From: Alisma plantago-aquatica
Taxonomy: Eukaryota > Streptophyta > Magnoliopsida > Alismatales > Alismataceae
Direction of reading: 5' to 3'
Assembly: GCA_963693085.1 (NCBI GenBank)
Contig: OY856412.1
Span: forward strand, 1,126,309,744 to 1,126,373,743
Length of the DNA stretch: 64,000 nt
The notes beneath the pieces were generated by a model that saw nothing but the letters and a program-made list of their open reading frames with translations, had not been told where the DNA came from and searched no databases. Within the stretch, counting starts at the first letter, position 1, and each line of letters opens with the position of its first letter. A program made the position numbers and the translations under genes. Of this stretch, positions 51,752 to 62,717 are shown piece after piece.

Positions 51752-53247
51752 GTCATCTGGTGTGTGAGCCAATCATCTCACATAGAGAGACGACACGTTG
51801 TAGTTTCCCAATCGCATATGAATTTGGCAATTTTTTTCCAATTAATGTTAAACATTAATTTCTTGTTTCAATAGAATTGAACAATCAAAATGATGTAACT
51901 TTTTCACGAATTTGAGAAAGTTGCTAGAACCTTCCATCTACCCAACTGAATTGATTGGTTCACTAGGTGAATTGGTAGTCTCGCTCTATACGAGCCAATC
52001 GGTTCTCCCAGTGAGCCAATCAATTGGTGCCTGTTTCATGTAGAACTTTAGTCAATTTAGTTCCAATCAACCTGACACTCCAAATGCTTGTCTCATCACA
52101 TGAGCCAATTGTTTGGCTCTCAAAACAGCCATCTCACTAAGTGAGTGGATCGGGTGGCAGTGTATTCAGCTATTTTGTTGTGTGAATTGAATACCCAAAC
52201 ACTTTAGTTATCAATTCATCATTCACTATTAAACTCCTCTTCTAGGTCAAGACCTATGTGTGTGACCCTATAGCTCCCATATTACGTTGGCAGTGAATGT
52301 ACATAACAACTTATGACATCACAACCAATGAGAAGTGCCTATTCACACATCATTGCTACCCAAGTAAATGGTAAGTTGGAGAATAACTTCAACCTACAAC
52401 ATTTGTATGGCATTACAGTTTTGTATAGTTCCTTTTTCACTGACATCCAGATTGAACTAGAGGCATGGAGTAGTCACACTCATTATTATTCAATCTTGTT
52501 CCTTGAGCCAGAGTAGACTGTATGAGATATATGTAAGCTCAATATCACATATTAACTCACATGTATATGTCCATGTATTTCTCAGTCTCACTAATCCATA
52601 GGCTTAGGATATCAGACACCTTTAGGAGGGAGCAATCTCATTTCTATCACTCACAGTCTATCCCCATGTGTCTCAATCACCCAATCATCACCTTTATAAT
52701 AACATGTATTTCAAGATTACGTTTGATGATGTCAAAGTGTACCGAATGACGTGTGATGAGTGTAGTGATTTTAGGTCTAAAAACCACCACCATCACTATG
52801 AGACCTGACTAGGACTTCCATTATGATGGCTTCCATGTATCAGTCTCACTGTGGGTCTATCTGATACAATGTTCCCTAACATGTATCTGTGTGCTTAGCT
52901 TGATATTGCCATATCATGACTAAGGAGACTCTATCATCAACCAACTCAAGATCTGATCTTATGGGTCATTGTTATCTATCTACCTTCCATAATAACCACC
53001 AATCAGGGACATAATGGGAATGTATATACTCTTAAGATCCGTATGATCTCATTCTTCCAAGTCACATACCTGAAGACATACGTCATTGAGTAATATCATT
53101 CTCTATACATTTACTATGTTACATCATCATCTTATAACTGAATCCAACAGAATAAATCAGAAGCTTTTCTTTATAATTAATCAAATCATTTACATTTATA
53201 CCATTACAATCATTATATGATTGACTCTCTGGGAACATATACCAATA
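51752..53247 (-). repeat. Partial 3' LTR of the copia element
   Basis: The minus strand starts TATTGGTATATGTTCCC directly after a copia-type purine tract. TGTTGG would be the usual start. The sequence continues to the chromovirus border at 51751 without an obvious end, so the Tekay-type complex probably landed inside it. The part at 51757-52150 is rich in TGAGCCAAT words (see findings). No open frame of interest. Confidence 0.6.
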
Positions 53248-53248
53248 G

Positions 53249-53260
53249 ACTCCCACTTGC
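53249..53260 (-). other. Polypurine tract of the copia element
   Basis: The minus strand reads GCAAGTGGGAGT, the usual copia boundary motif (CAAGTGGGAGA) just before the 3' LTR. Confidence 0.75.
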
Positions 53261-53419
53261 ACTTAGAGTCAATCACCCACAAATCTTATCCTGAGTGGCA
53301 TAACATGAACATCATGTTTCTGCTACAAAAGTGTCTTTGTCAAGGGGCCAGTAATGTAGTTCTCAGTTGGTACTATGCAAATTTTTACATCTCCTCACTA
53401 TATGATCTCTTGTATGAGA

Positions 53420-54398
53420 TGGAACCGCCTTTATATATATGATTTGAATGCTGATGAAATGTGGGTTCCTTAGCTTGTGCAGTAACTCCATTGTTGTCAC
53501 AATATAGCTCTATTGTGTCGTTCATGCTTGGAATGACCTCGAGTTCTAAAATGAAATTCTTGATGCATACGTCCTCCTTTGCTCCATTTGATGGAAAATA
53601 TACTCGACCTCTGTTGTAGAATTAGAAACTGTCTCTTGCTTGGAACTCTTCCAACTTACAACTCCATTGTTTAGGCAAAACACAAATCTTGATTGCGATT
53701 TGCAATCATATTTGTCAGTCAGGAAGCTTGCATCGGTATAACCTTGTATCACCAACTCTTCCTCTCCTCCGTATACAAAGAACTGATCATTAGTCCTTCT
53801 CAAGTACTTGAGGATGTTCTTCATGATTGTCTAGTGAGCATCTCCTGCATCTGACTGAAAATTACTCATCATTCTTAGGGCATGCGAGATGTCTGCATGG
53901 GTACACAACATTACATACATGATCGATCCAGTTGTTGAGGCATATGGAATCAAGCTCATGTGTTCCCTTTATTCACAAGAACTAGGACATTGAACTTTAG
54001 AGATGGCAACTCAATGTAGAATGGGAAGGTTTTGTATCTTTGAGTTCTCCATGCTGAACTACTTCAACACTTTGTCAATGTATGTGCTCTGACTTTGTTC
54101 AAGAAGCCTTCTTAATCTATCTCTATAGATCTTTATCCCCAACATGTAGGATGCTTCTCCCAAGTCTTTTATTGGAAAACATATTTCCAAGCCATGGCTT
54201 TACCTTTTGTAAAGTAGGGATGTCATTCCCCATCAATAGTATGTCATCTACATAAAATATGAGGAATGCCACTATGTACCCAATAACCATCTTGTACACA
54301 CACGGTTCATATTCATTTTGAGTAAAGCCAAACTCTTTGACTATTTCATCAAAACAAAGATTCCATCTCCCAGATACTTGCTTCAATCCAGAGATTGA
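53420..54398 (-). pseudogene. Copia RT and RNase H (broken)
   Basis: The minus-strand frame beginning GLKQVSGRWNL continues through EFGFTQNEYEPCVYK and the RT catalytic FYVDDILLMGND near 54260. After stops and frameshifts come YLRRTNDQFFVYGG, GYTDASFLTDK and SWKSSKQETVSNSTTEVEYI, then IELYCDNNG near 53500, all from the copia RNase H domain. Copia order places integrase before RT, and the integrase is found on the other side of the insertion at 54399-62712. Breaks include a TAG near 54000 and a frameshift at about 53580. Confidence 0.9.
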
Positions 54399-54762
54399 TA
54401 GTAACGTCCCCAGATTCTACCATCTTGAGACTTGGAAGGCCCAAGAGGACAAATCTGAAAACGTTATGCAGTTGTATCAAAGTGCGTTGTGAAAGCAATA
54501 TTCACATATATGAACATACAACTATTCATACACTATAACATTTCTCAACATTCAACATGTAAATTATTACAAGATGACTTATTACAACATGAATTTCAAT
54601 TACATATTGAAAAAATATTTACATGTCTATGAACATGTATGCTAACAAGATCTAAACACAATAGGTAAACATGTACAACTGCTCACTCACATCTTTTCTC
54701 CCATGCTAGCTCTGAACATAGAAAATACGTGAAACAACGAATCAACATAGAGTTGGTACATG

Positions 54763-54764
<2 letters not shown>

Positions 54765-54811
<47 letters not shown>
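54765..54811. repeat. (TA)n microsatellite
   Basis: About 23 uninterrupted TA units. Confidence 0.95.
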
Positions 54812-54814
<3 letters not shown>

Positions 54815-55346
54815 GCTGGCATACTTAAAATAATTGAAGAAAGAAGAAAAGAAAAAAAAAACATTATTTAAGGCGGAGAATCAGGTAAACGCAAGTTATT
54901 AATCATATTTCGATGGACATGTATTACTATGGTCGACTTAACGCAAACATATAATATTGGGCCCTATCCCCGTGTACCTTGTACCATTAGGGATCTCCCC
55001 ATGTACCTTGTACTATTAGGAAGGTGCTAGTCAACATTAATACTTTCTCTCTCTAATAGGGAGATTAATGAACCATCAGTAACTACATTCCATTTTCTTT
55101 CCTAAGTGTTCATAGTGTTCAAGGTGGAAATGACAATATATATAGATGTACATCCAACAAGATATTCAAATATATGCAAGTAATTACTCATAATTATCAT
55201 CCAGCAAAAACTAATCGTATATTTATATCCACGTACCTGGGTTCAAAAATTCTTTATACATCCATGATCATCTAGAACTTTGTCCATGACCTTATTAATA
55301 ACAATTGATCATCATTAATACATGGTTCATATATTCTTGATATTTT

Positions 55347-55400
55347 AGGTCTAAATTAGAGTTTTGGTCAAACCTAGGTCTAAATTAGAGTTCTGATCTA
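55347..55400. repeat. 29-bp tandem duplication
   Basis: AGGTCTAAATTAGAGTT occurs at 55347 and 55376 with similar following bases. A small local duplication within the LTR-like insertion. Confidence 0.75.
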
Positions 55401-55944
55401 TATGTCATTATTAAGGTCTGGTACGAATTTCATATTTTTCTGAGTCTTTTACTATTTTCTAGAAGTAATATGAGGCTAAAAGCATCTTATTATGCATTAT
55501 TGAGCAAATACCTAATATTTAGCAATAATATTCAGATCAGAGTCCATAAATTGGTTTCAATAATCATTAGGCTTCTATAAGAATTTTCTGAGAATTTATG
55601 TGGGCTGAATGCAATTGATTATATTTGTTGAACACTAAAAGGTGTATTATCATTTAAAAAAAGGATAAGTATATGTGCTTCAAAAGGACTGGTCTAGGGG
55701 TCTTATAAAAAGGTGAACATTTTTCAGAGTTCATGGGTATTTTTGGGGAAAAATTGGTCAATGGAACTATTTATAATGGATTTTCTAAAATCTGGTCTAT
55801 CTCTCATAATTCAAAAGGAAAAACCTGGTTGAGTTATGGTAGCCATCAGATCTTCATGCCTAATGCCTTCAGATCACTGCCACATGGCAAGGGCGAGCAG
55901 GCAGCTGGATCAAACAAACCATCCTGACCATTCTTGAGTCGGGC

Positions 55945-56315
55945 TCAGAATTTGGTCTGGATCCTTCTTTTCTCTCGCTCAAGCACTCGCGTTCGAAGGG
56001 CCTGATACTGGGTGACACACAGAGGACGCCGCCGCAGAGCAGGGCACCGCTGCATAGGTTGGAAGCGGGGAGGGAGAACTAGAGAAGATGCTCCAGATCT
56101 CGGTGGTTTATTGCCTCCCGCGAAGAGAAGGGTCTCGAGATCGTTGACCTCTCCAGACCTGCCGCCGCCGCCTCTGTGATCCGACGACCGATGGAAGGGC
56201 TTCCATGCCCTCACTTCAGCTATAAACGATGCGAAAGGATTCGTCCTTCCCCTCCTCATTTTGTCTGGTGTTACCGATCTCCACAATGGCATAAATCGCC
56301 GGGACAGCAGACTCA
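55945..56315 (-). pseudogene. Open frame interrupted by Reina, downstream part
   Basis: The minus strand encodes SLLSRRFMPLWRSV onward to a stop at 55945, about 122 codons, in a GC-rich block. The upstream part lies at 61470-61665. Joining 56315 to 61470, with the target duplication counted once, gives 567 bases, exactly 189 codons with one frame throughout. The protein is basic and rich in Arg, Ser, Pro and Gly, with a run of four Gly. I recognise no family. It lies within the LTR-like insertion, sense to it, so it may be a chance frame in a GC-rich leader. Confidence 0.35.
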
Positions 56316-56316
56316 T

Positions 56317-56638
56317 TGTTACGATATCGGGGGTATCGATGTCCTTTTGTATTGGTTTGGGTCTTTTCTCGCCTAAGTGGCTTGTGTGCGGTCATAAGGT
56401 GTGACCTCTCTGTGTGAGCTGCCAGCTGGCTTAGTTGTAAGTGGGCGAAGAATAAATACAACTAGCTCAGGACCGGGCCAAGATATCTCTTATCTGGCTT
56501 TGAACCCGGCTCCCTCGCTCTCATCTGTTCTCTCCTTTTTCTCCTCATCCCCCTTCTCTCTAAGCAACACCATAGGTAATCACAGGAAATTCCGGCTTCC
56601 GTCCTCGGTTAGGCGCAGTCATCGCCTGAACCCTACCA
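56317..56638 (+). repeat. 5' LTR of the Reina-type element
   Basis: 322 bp, TGTTACGATA to CCCTACCA. It differs from the 3' LTR only at 56327 (T, against C at 61154). The plus strand has a TATA-like AATAAATACA at 56451-56460. Confidence 0.97.
56451..56460 (+). promoter_or_regulatory. TATA-like box, Reina 5' LTR
   Basis: AATAAATACA, 135 bases into the LTR, followed by a CT-rich leader (TTCTCTCC...CTTCTCTC) as expected around a plant transcription start. The same sequence is at 61278-61287 in the 3' LTR. The match to consensus is modest. Confidence 0.35.
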
Positions 56639-56641
56639 TTT

Positions 56642-56653
56642 TGGTATCAGAGC
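56642..56653 (+). other. Primer-binding site, Reina-type element
   Basis: TGGTATCAGAGC, complementary to the initiator-Met tRNA 3' end, three bases after the 5' LTR. Confidence 0.95.
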
Positions 56654-56754
56654 TCCCACCGCTCCTTCCGACGCCGACGACATCGCCGCAGGGGTGCAGA
56701 AGCGTGTATCTGAACAACTCGTCTACGAGTAGCAGCGATTCCGATCGGGAAGAC

Positions 56755-59700
56755 ATGGCGCAGATCGGGGAAAACGCAACGAAGAACAACGAGATAGATC
56801 CACCGGCCGAGAAGCTGCGAATGCTTATGCAGCAAATGATGACACAAATGGGAGAGATGACGGAATGGCAGAAGGTCATGGAGAGCCGAATGGAGTCGTT
56901 GGAGTCGGGAGCGAAGATCAGGACCGGCGATTCGATCCTCGTTACCGACGGCGCGACGATGGTCCAATGGTCAAATCGCGTGACGATGCCGACCTACAAT
57001 GGGAGCGAGGACCCGACGGACTGGATTCAATGCGCGGAGAGGTATCTCGATCAGAACCCCCAATCATCGGACAAGGCGATTCTGAAGATCATTGCACAAT
57101 TCATGCGCGGGGATGCGCTGAATTGGTTCAATTGGTACGAGAAGAGGGGAAGCATGAGTACCTGGATCGATTTGCAGAAGGCGCTCCTCAAAAGGTTCGG
57201 AACCGAACTAGAGGGTGGACTGATGGAAGCTTTGACGCGATTGACGCAGCAAGGATCGGTTCGTGAATATCAAAGGGAGTTCGAGAGACTGATGAACAAA
57301 TGTGAACCGATTACCGAATCGTTGATTTGTCCGATTTTCCGAGGAGGCCTGAAGCCAGAAATACGGGCCGAGGTTCGATTGACGGGATTCTCCGACCTAA
57401 TGGATCTCTGCGAGAAGGCTGCCGGAGCTGAAGCAAAGCTGCTCCTACATAAAAGGGAGCCGTTCACATCTGTTGGACGGAGCAGACCGGAACAACCTAA
57501 ACCGCGAGCAGCGGAAACAACAGGAGGATCAGGGCCGCCGGTCGTCCGACAGTTAACGCGAGAAGAAAGAGATGATCGCAAGGCAAGGGGGCTATGTTTC
57601 AGGTGCGACCAGAAATTCTTGCCCGGACATCGTTGTTCTGGAAAATTGTTGTGTCTGATGTGTCAGGAAGAGGGAGAACGCTGGGAAATCCTGACGGAGC
57701 AAGGGAATACGATGGACCAGAGGAGCGATGAGACGGAGGCAGAAGCAGAACCTCTATTGAGCACAATCTCATTACAGTCAGTGATCGGAGAAGTGCAAAC
57801 GCGACAGTTCAAAACGTGGGGACAAGTGGAAGGAAGACGATGCTTAGTGTTTGTGGATTCTGGAGCTACTCACAACTTCATTGGTACATCTTTGGTGGAG
57901 GATTGGGGCTTGGAACTGGCTCATACCCGATTCCTAGAAGTGGAAGTTGGGGGAGGCGGCATCCTAAGGTCCCAAGGTATGCTGGAAGGTTGTAAAATCC
58001 AGATTCAAGCGTACACCACTCTTGAAGATGTCCATGTCCTGCCGTTGGGTTGCCGCCAGCTGGTGTTGGGGTTAGCTTGGCTGGAAAAGTTAGGCACCAT
58101 TAGCAACAACTACCAGGACAAGACGATGATGTTTGAAATTCAAGGTGTTCCCTATAAAATTCAAGGTGTGAAATCTAACGGACTGAAGGAAATTGGGGCG
58201 GAAGCTTTGAACCAGGAGCTACAAGGAGCTGCGTGCGCCATGATGCTGCACATGTATACCATTCAGTTGGGAGAAAGAGGACAGAAGAGTGGGAAGGAAG
58301 GAGATGTGGAGGATATATTGAATGAATTTCAGGAGGTGTTTGGAGAACCAGTGGGACTTCCACCGCTCAGGTCAGTCGATCACAAGATACCTCTGAAGGA
58401 TGAAAACAAGGCGATAGCTGTTCCTCCTTATCGTTATGCCTATGCTCAGAAGAATGAGATAGAAAGGCAGGTAAGGGAAATGAGAGCTCAAGGGTTAATC
58501 CGACCTAGCAACAGCCCATATTCATCGCCTGTATTGCTAGTTAAGAAACATGATGGATCATGGCATTTTTGTGTGGATTACAGGGCTATAAACCAACACA
58601 CAGTGAAAGATAAACATCCAATTCCGGTGATAGATGAACTATTGGATGAGTTGTTTGGGGCATGTTGGTTCTCCAAGCTGGACTTAAGATCGGGATATCA
58701 TCAGATCAGGGTCTTTGATCGAGATATTCCTAAGATAGCATTCAGGACTCATGAGGGACATTACGAGTTCATAGTGATGCCTTTTGGGCTCACTAATGCC
58801 CCAGCTACCTTTCAACATTTAATGAATGAGATTTTCAGACCTATGCTCAGGCGATATGTGTTGGTTTTCTTCGATGACATTCTGGTGTATAGCAGGTCTC
58901 TAGAAGAACACCGAAAACACTTGAGTAATGTGCTTAGAGTTCTTAAGAAGCACAAATTGTTTGCCAAACGAAGTAAGTGCTGCTTTGCTGTTCAGGAGGT
59001 GCAGTACTTAGGGCACGTAGTGTCCAAGGAAGGGGTGGCGATGGAAGTGGGCAAGGTACAAGATGTTCAACAGTGGCCTGTTCCAAAATCCAGTAAACAA
59101 CTCCGAGGATTTCTGGGATTGGCGGGGTATTACCGCAAGTTCATCAAGGGATTTGCGATGATTGCTGCTCCCTTAACTGTGCTATTGAAGAAGGATGGCT
59201 TCGAGTGGGGGTCCAGGGAAGAGCAAGCATTCCAGTCACTAAAGAAGGCCTTGATAACAACACCTGTTCTGGCTATACCAGATTTCTCGAAACCTTTTGT
59301 GGTGGAGAGTGATGCTTCTGGGATGGGAATTGGAGGAGTATTAACCCAGAACAATCACCCGATTGCATACTATAGTCGTGCTTTGAAAGGGAGACAGCTG
59401 AACTTGTCCACATATGAGAAGGAATTTCTGGCAATTGTTGAATGTGTCCAGAAATGGCGACCCTATCTGTTGGGAAATCAGTTTGTGATCAAAACTGATC
59501 ATCGTAGCCTGAAGTTTGTGTTGGAGCAGCGAATTAACACCCATACGCAGGAAAAATGGTTACATAAGTTGTTAGGTTATTCCTTTGTGGTGGAATACAG
59601 GAAGGGAAGTATGAATGGAGCTGCGGATGCTTTATCAAGGTGTGAAGGAGAAGTTGCTTATGGGGGAGTCACGACGGTGATGTCCGATTGGTTAGCAGAA

Positions 59701-61131
59701 GTGCGGCAAGACTATCTTACAAGGTCGGAATTGAAGGATCTGGTACAGAAGTGGGACGAAGGACTGCTCAATCACATGAGCTACCAGAAGAGAGGGGAGC
59801 TCATCTACTATAAGGGCCGATTATATATCAGCCCTTTGTCGGAGTTGGCGAAGAGATTGATCTTGGAAAGTCACTGCTCGAAGGTAGGGGGGCATTCGGG
59901 ATATGCAAAGACTCTACATAGAGTAAAGAGGGATTTTTACTGGCCAGGGATGAAGAAACAGGTGAAAGAGATGGTGAGGAATTGTGTAGTGTGCCAACAA
60001 AATAAGTATGAAACACAGGCACCAGCAGGTCTGTTACAGCCGCTGGAGCCCCCACAAGCAATATGGGAAGGGATATCCATGGATTTCATAGACGGACTGC
60101 CGACTGTACGAGGGAAATCGACCGTGATGGTAGTAGTCGATCGATTATCCAAGTATGGACATTTCTTGGCGATTGGGCATCCTTATACTGCGGTGTCAGT
60201 GGCGGAAATCTTCATTGCGGAGATTGTGAGATTGCATGGATTTCCCCTCAGCATCGTGTCAGACAGAGACCCAGTTTTTACTAGCCGATTCTGGGAAGAG
60301 CTCTTCAAGCAGAGTGGTACCAAACTGAGCCGCAGTTCCGCATATCATCCTCAATCAGATGGACAAACTGAAGTCTTTAATAGATGCTTGGAGACGTATT
60401 TGAGGTGCTTCTGCAATTCACAACCTAGAGATTGGCTGAAATGGCTGCCATGGGCAGAATTTTGGTACAACACATCTCAGCATTCCGCCCATGGTTTTAC
60501 ACCGTTTGAGGTGGTTTACGGGTGACCGCCACCATCATTGATTCCGCATGAGGTCGGAACGGCAGCGTCTCCAGGGGTCGACGAGTTGCTAAGAGCCAGG
60601 GACTGGATCATACGCAGGTTGAAGGCAAATCTGGAGCGAGCCCGGGAGCGAATGAAAAAGTAGGCTGACCGGAAACGCAAGGACCGCAACTTTGCAGTCG
60701 GCGACTGGGTTTGGCTGAAGCTGCAGCCATACCGCCAAAGCACGGTGGTGCGCAGGTCGTCTCAGAAGCTTGGAGCAAGATTTTTTGGGCCTTATGAAAT
60801 CGAAGCGAAGGTGGGCACGGTGGCTTATCGCCTCACATTACCGACGGAGGCGAGGGTGCATCCTGTGTTTCATGTGTCACAGTTGAAGAAATTCCATGGT
60901 GAGCGGCCAGTAGTGCCAGCATCTCCACCCAATTGGGACTGGGCCATGGCTTCTCGATTTCCGGAGAGGATCTTGGAGCGATGGATGGTGCGAGCAGGAC
61001 AGACGGCTCGAGTCGAAGTTCTGGTGCAATGGGCAGGTGAGACGAAAGAATCAGCGACTTGGGAGAGCTACGACAAGCTGAAGACGGCGTTTCCATCTTG
61101 GGTAGCTGTCGAGGACGAAGCTACACGCTAA
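56755..61131 (+). pseudogene. Reina-type gag-pol polyprotein, two stops
   Basis: The frame is open through the 5' LTR, but the first sensible start is ATG 56755 (MAQIGENATKNN), giving 1458 codons to TAA at 61129. Gag includes YLDQNPQSSDKAILK and a knuckle-like CFRCDQKFLPGHRC near residue 281. Protease DSGATHNF lies near 367. RT has [12 protein letters not shown] and FFDD near 704. RNase H ends at GAADALSRC. Integrase has H-x3-H and CVVCQQNK near 1040-1085, SMDFIDGLP near 1109 and HPQSDGQTE near 1200. The C-terminus has GPY/F (KLGARFFGPYEI) and a chromodomain (VLVQWAGETKESATWE) near 1420-1440. TGA at 60523 (codon 1257, where YGRPPP is usual) and TAG at 60661 (codon 1303) cut off GPY/F and chromodomain. 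Everything upstream, including all catalytic motifs, is intact. Confidence 0.95.
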
Positions 61132-61143
61132 GGGGGAGGGAAT
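61130..61143 (+). other. Polypurine tract, Reina-type element
   Basis: AAGGGGGAGGGAAT immediately precedes the 3' LTR and overlaps the last base of the gag-pol stop codon. Confidence 0.9.
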
Positions 61144-61465
61144 TGTTACGATACCGGGGGTATCGATGTCCTTTTGTATTGGTTTGGGTCTTTTCTCGCC
61201 TAAGTGGCTTGTGTGCGGTCATAAGGTGTGACCTCTCTGTGTGAGCTGCCAGCTGGCTTAGTTGTAAGTGGGCGAAGAATAAATACAACTAGCTCAGGAC
61301 CGGGCCAAGATATCTCTTATCTGGCTTTGAACCCGGCTCCCTCGCTCTCATCTGTTCTCTCCTTTTTCTCCTCATCCCCCTTCTCTCTAAGCAACACCAT
61401 AGGTAATCACAGGAAATTCCGGCTTCCGTCCTCGGTTAGGCGCAGTCATCGCCTGAACCCTACCA
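61144..61465 (+). repeat. 3' LTR of the Reina-type element
   Basis: 322 bp. Its first bases form a complete hairpin, CGATACC-GGG-GGTATCG (61149-61165). The 5' LTR has one base of this hairpin changed. Confidence 0.97.
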
Positions 61466-61469
61466 CTCA

Positions 61470-61665
61470 CTAGTGGGGCGCCGTCGTGGATCTGAGGTCT
61501 GCTGATGAGATGCTTCCATCCACGACTGCCGCTTGGAGATCCATGGGATAGAGTGGCTCCACTATGGCCCTCTAAGGTCTTCCAAACCATCAGGATCCAT
61601 GGACAGTGTTGAAGTCCTTGGCGCCAAGCTTTCCAGCACAACAAGCTTCTGCAAGCAGACATCAT
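61470..61665 (-). pseudogene. Open frame interrupted by Reina, upstream part
   Basis: On the minus strand this begins at ATG 61665 (a TAG lies in frame just upstream at 61687) and runs MMSACRSLLCWKAWRQ to DGAPLVS at the insertion point, then in the same frame into 56315-55945. No domain is recognised. A Kozak-like context and splicing were not assessed. Confidence 0.35.
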
Positions 61666-61689
61666 CGCCCCTTTATGCGGCCGCAACTA

Positions 61690-62700
61690 TAGAGTATCGT
61701 AGTTTCTTGACGTCTAAGGGACTGTGACGGAAAGCTAAATTGGTGACCATGGCGGGGCTTTTCTAGTGGACGGATCCTCCCCTCAACTCCTCCGATCTGC
61801 AACCTACACTAGAGAATGCCAGGGAGAAAGCGGCCCCTTTCATCCTTGCTGTGGTACCATTCTCTAGGAATGAGGGGCATGTATTCTTGGCTACTATGTA
61901 AATCACAACTCCGTGAAATACTATGTGATCCCCCTCACTCTCATCGAATCTAGCTACACCTCAATCGTTTTCTATTCCTCAATTCTTGGAGGTGAGGGAT
62001 GACCTGGGAGCAGATCAGTCTTCCTGGTTCGGTGAATAATAGAGTGCCACGCATCCCCGCTCAAGAAAAGAAAGCTCGCATGATTGGGTTATTTCGCATC
62101 AATTTAGGTCCAATATTAATTACTCATTAATCATGTGATCACATTTCAACATTCATATCACTCAAAAGGCTAATGCAAATGATATAAAATTTTAACCCTT
62201 TGATCAGATCCGATGATTGCGTTGGCGTTTAGCTGGGTCGACGATGCCTCATCCGCAGAAACAGGAGGTGGGAGACCAGCAGCCACTAAAAATTAAGTTG
62301 TGTAACATATATTTTTCACGGACCTAGGTGAGTTATTCCCAAGAACAAGGTTTTGCAAGTTTCTTTAGATCAATATCTCACATCCTATAATCTTAATAAC
62401 TTCCAACCTAGACCTCAAATCATTACAAAATTTTAAAATAGATCCCTTGTCGAAGACCAAAATTCCATCATATTATCGCGTAAATAAATTCCTCCAATAA
62501 CCTTATATGTATTGTGTGTAACCTTTGAATCAAAGCCTATAAATCATAGAATCTTGATCAAACAAGTTTATTAATATTCTTTAAGATCCTAACACACCTT
62601 AGAGCACCAATTCATCACATGATACCTCAAGCTCCATCACTAATCCATATTACTCAAGGTACTTCTTCAATCACTATACCAGATATCACACTCCTAAAAT
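61690..62700. other. Rest of the LTR-like insertion
   Basis: GC-richer to about 62070, then AT-rich to the insertion border. No domain found. On the minus strand this is the beginning of the insertion, so it would be LTR U3 if the solo-LTR reading is right. Confidence 0.5.
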
Positions 62701-62717
62701 TAGGGTCATCACATTGA

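Larger units (their letters stand above)
56317..61465 (+). mobile_element. Young Reina-type chromovirus
   Basis: A complete 5149-bp element with 322-bp LTRs that differ at a single base, an initiator-Met primer site, one gag-pol frame, a polypurine tract, and target duplication ACTCA (56311-56315 and 61465-61469, the last LTR base being shared; CTCAT/CTCAC if the canonical TG...CA ends are used). Short LTRs, compact size and a C-terminal chromodomain are typical of the Reina clade. Two in-frame stops near the end of pol inactivate it. It sits inside the LTR-like insertion and is the youngest insertion in the window by LTR comparison. Confidence 0.93.
54399..62712 (-). mobile_element. LTR-like insertion splitting the copia element
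   Basis: The copia reading frame breaks between codons for QRS and SISGLKQ, with ATTGA at both 54394-54398 and 62713-62717, a 5-bp target duplication. After removing the Reina-type element the insertion is about 3160 bp. On the minus strand it starts GTGATGACCC and ends GGGGACGTTACTA, close to Ty3 LTR termini, but the strict TG...CA is not kept. No internal region or second LTR was found, so a solo LTR left by recombination is the best guess. A LARD or another element type remains possible. Confidence 0.6.

Noticed and set aside
56401..56754. Extending Reina gag upstream into the 5' LTR
   Set aside because: The frame is open, but it starts at GTG inside the LTR and crosses the primer-binding site. 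Translation from ATG 56755 fits the family.
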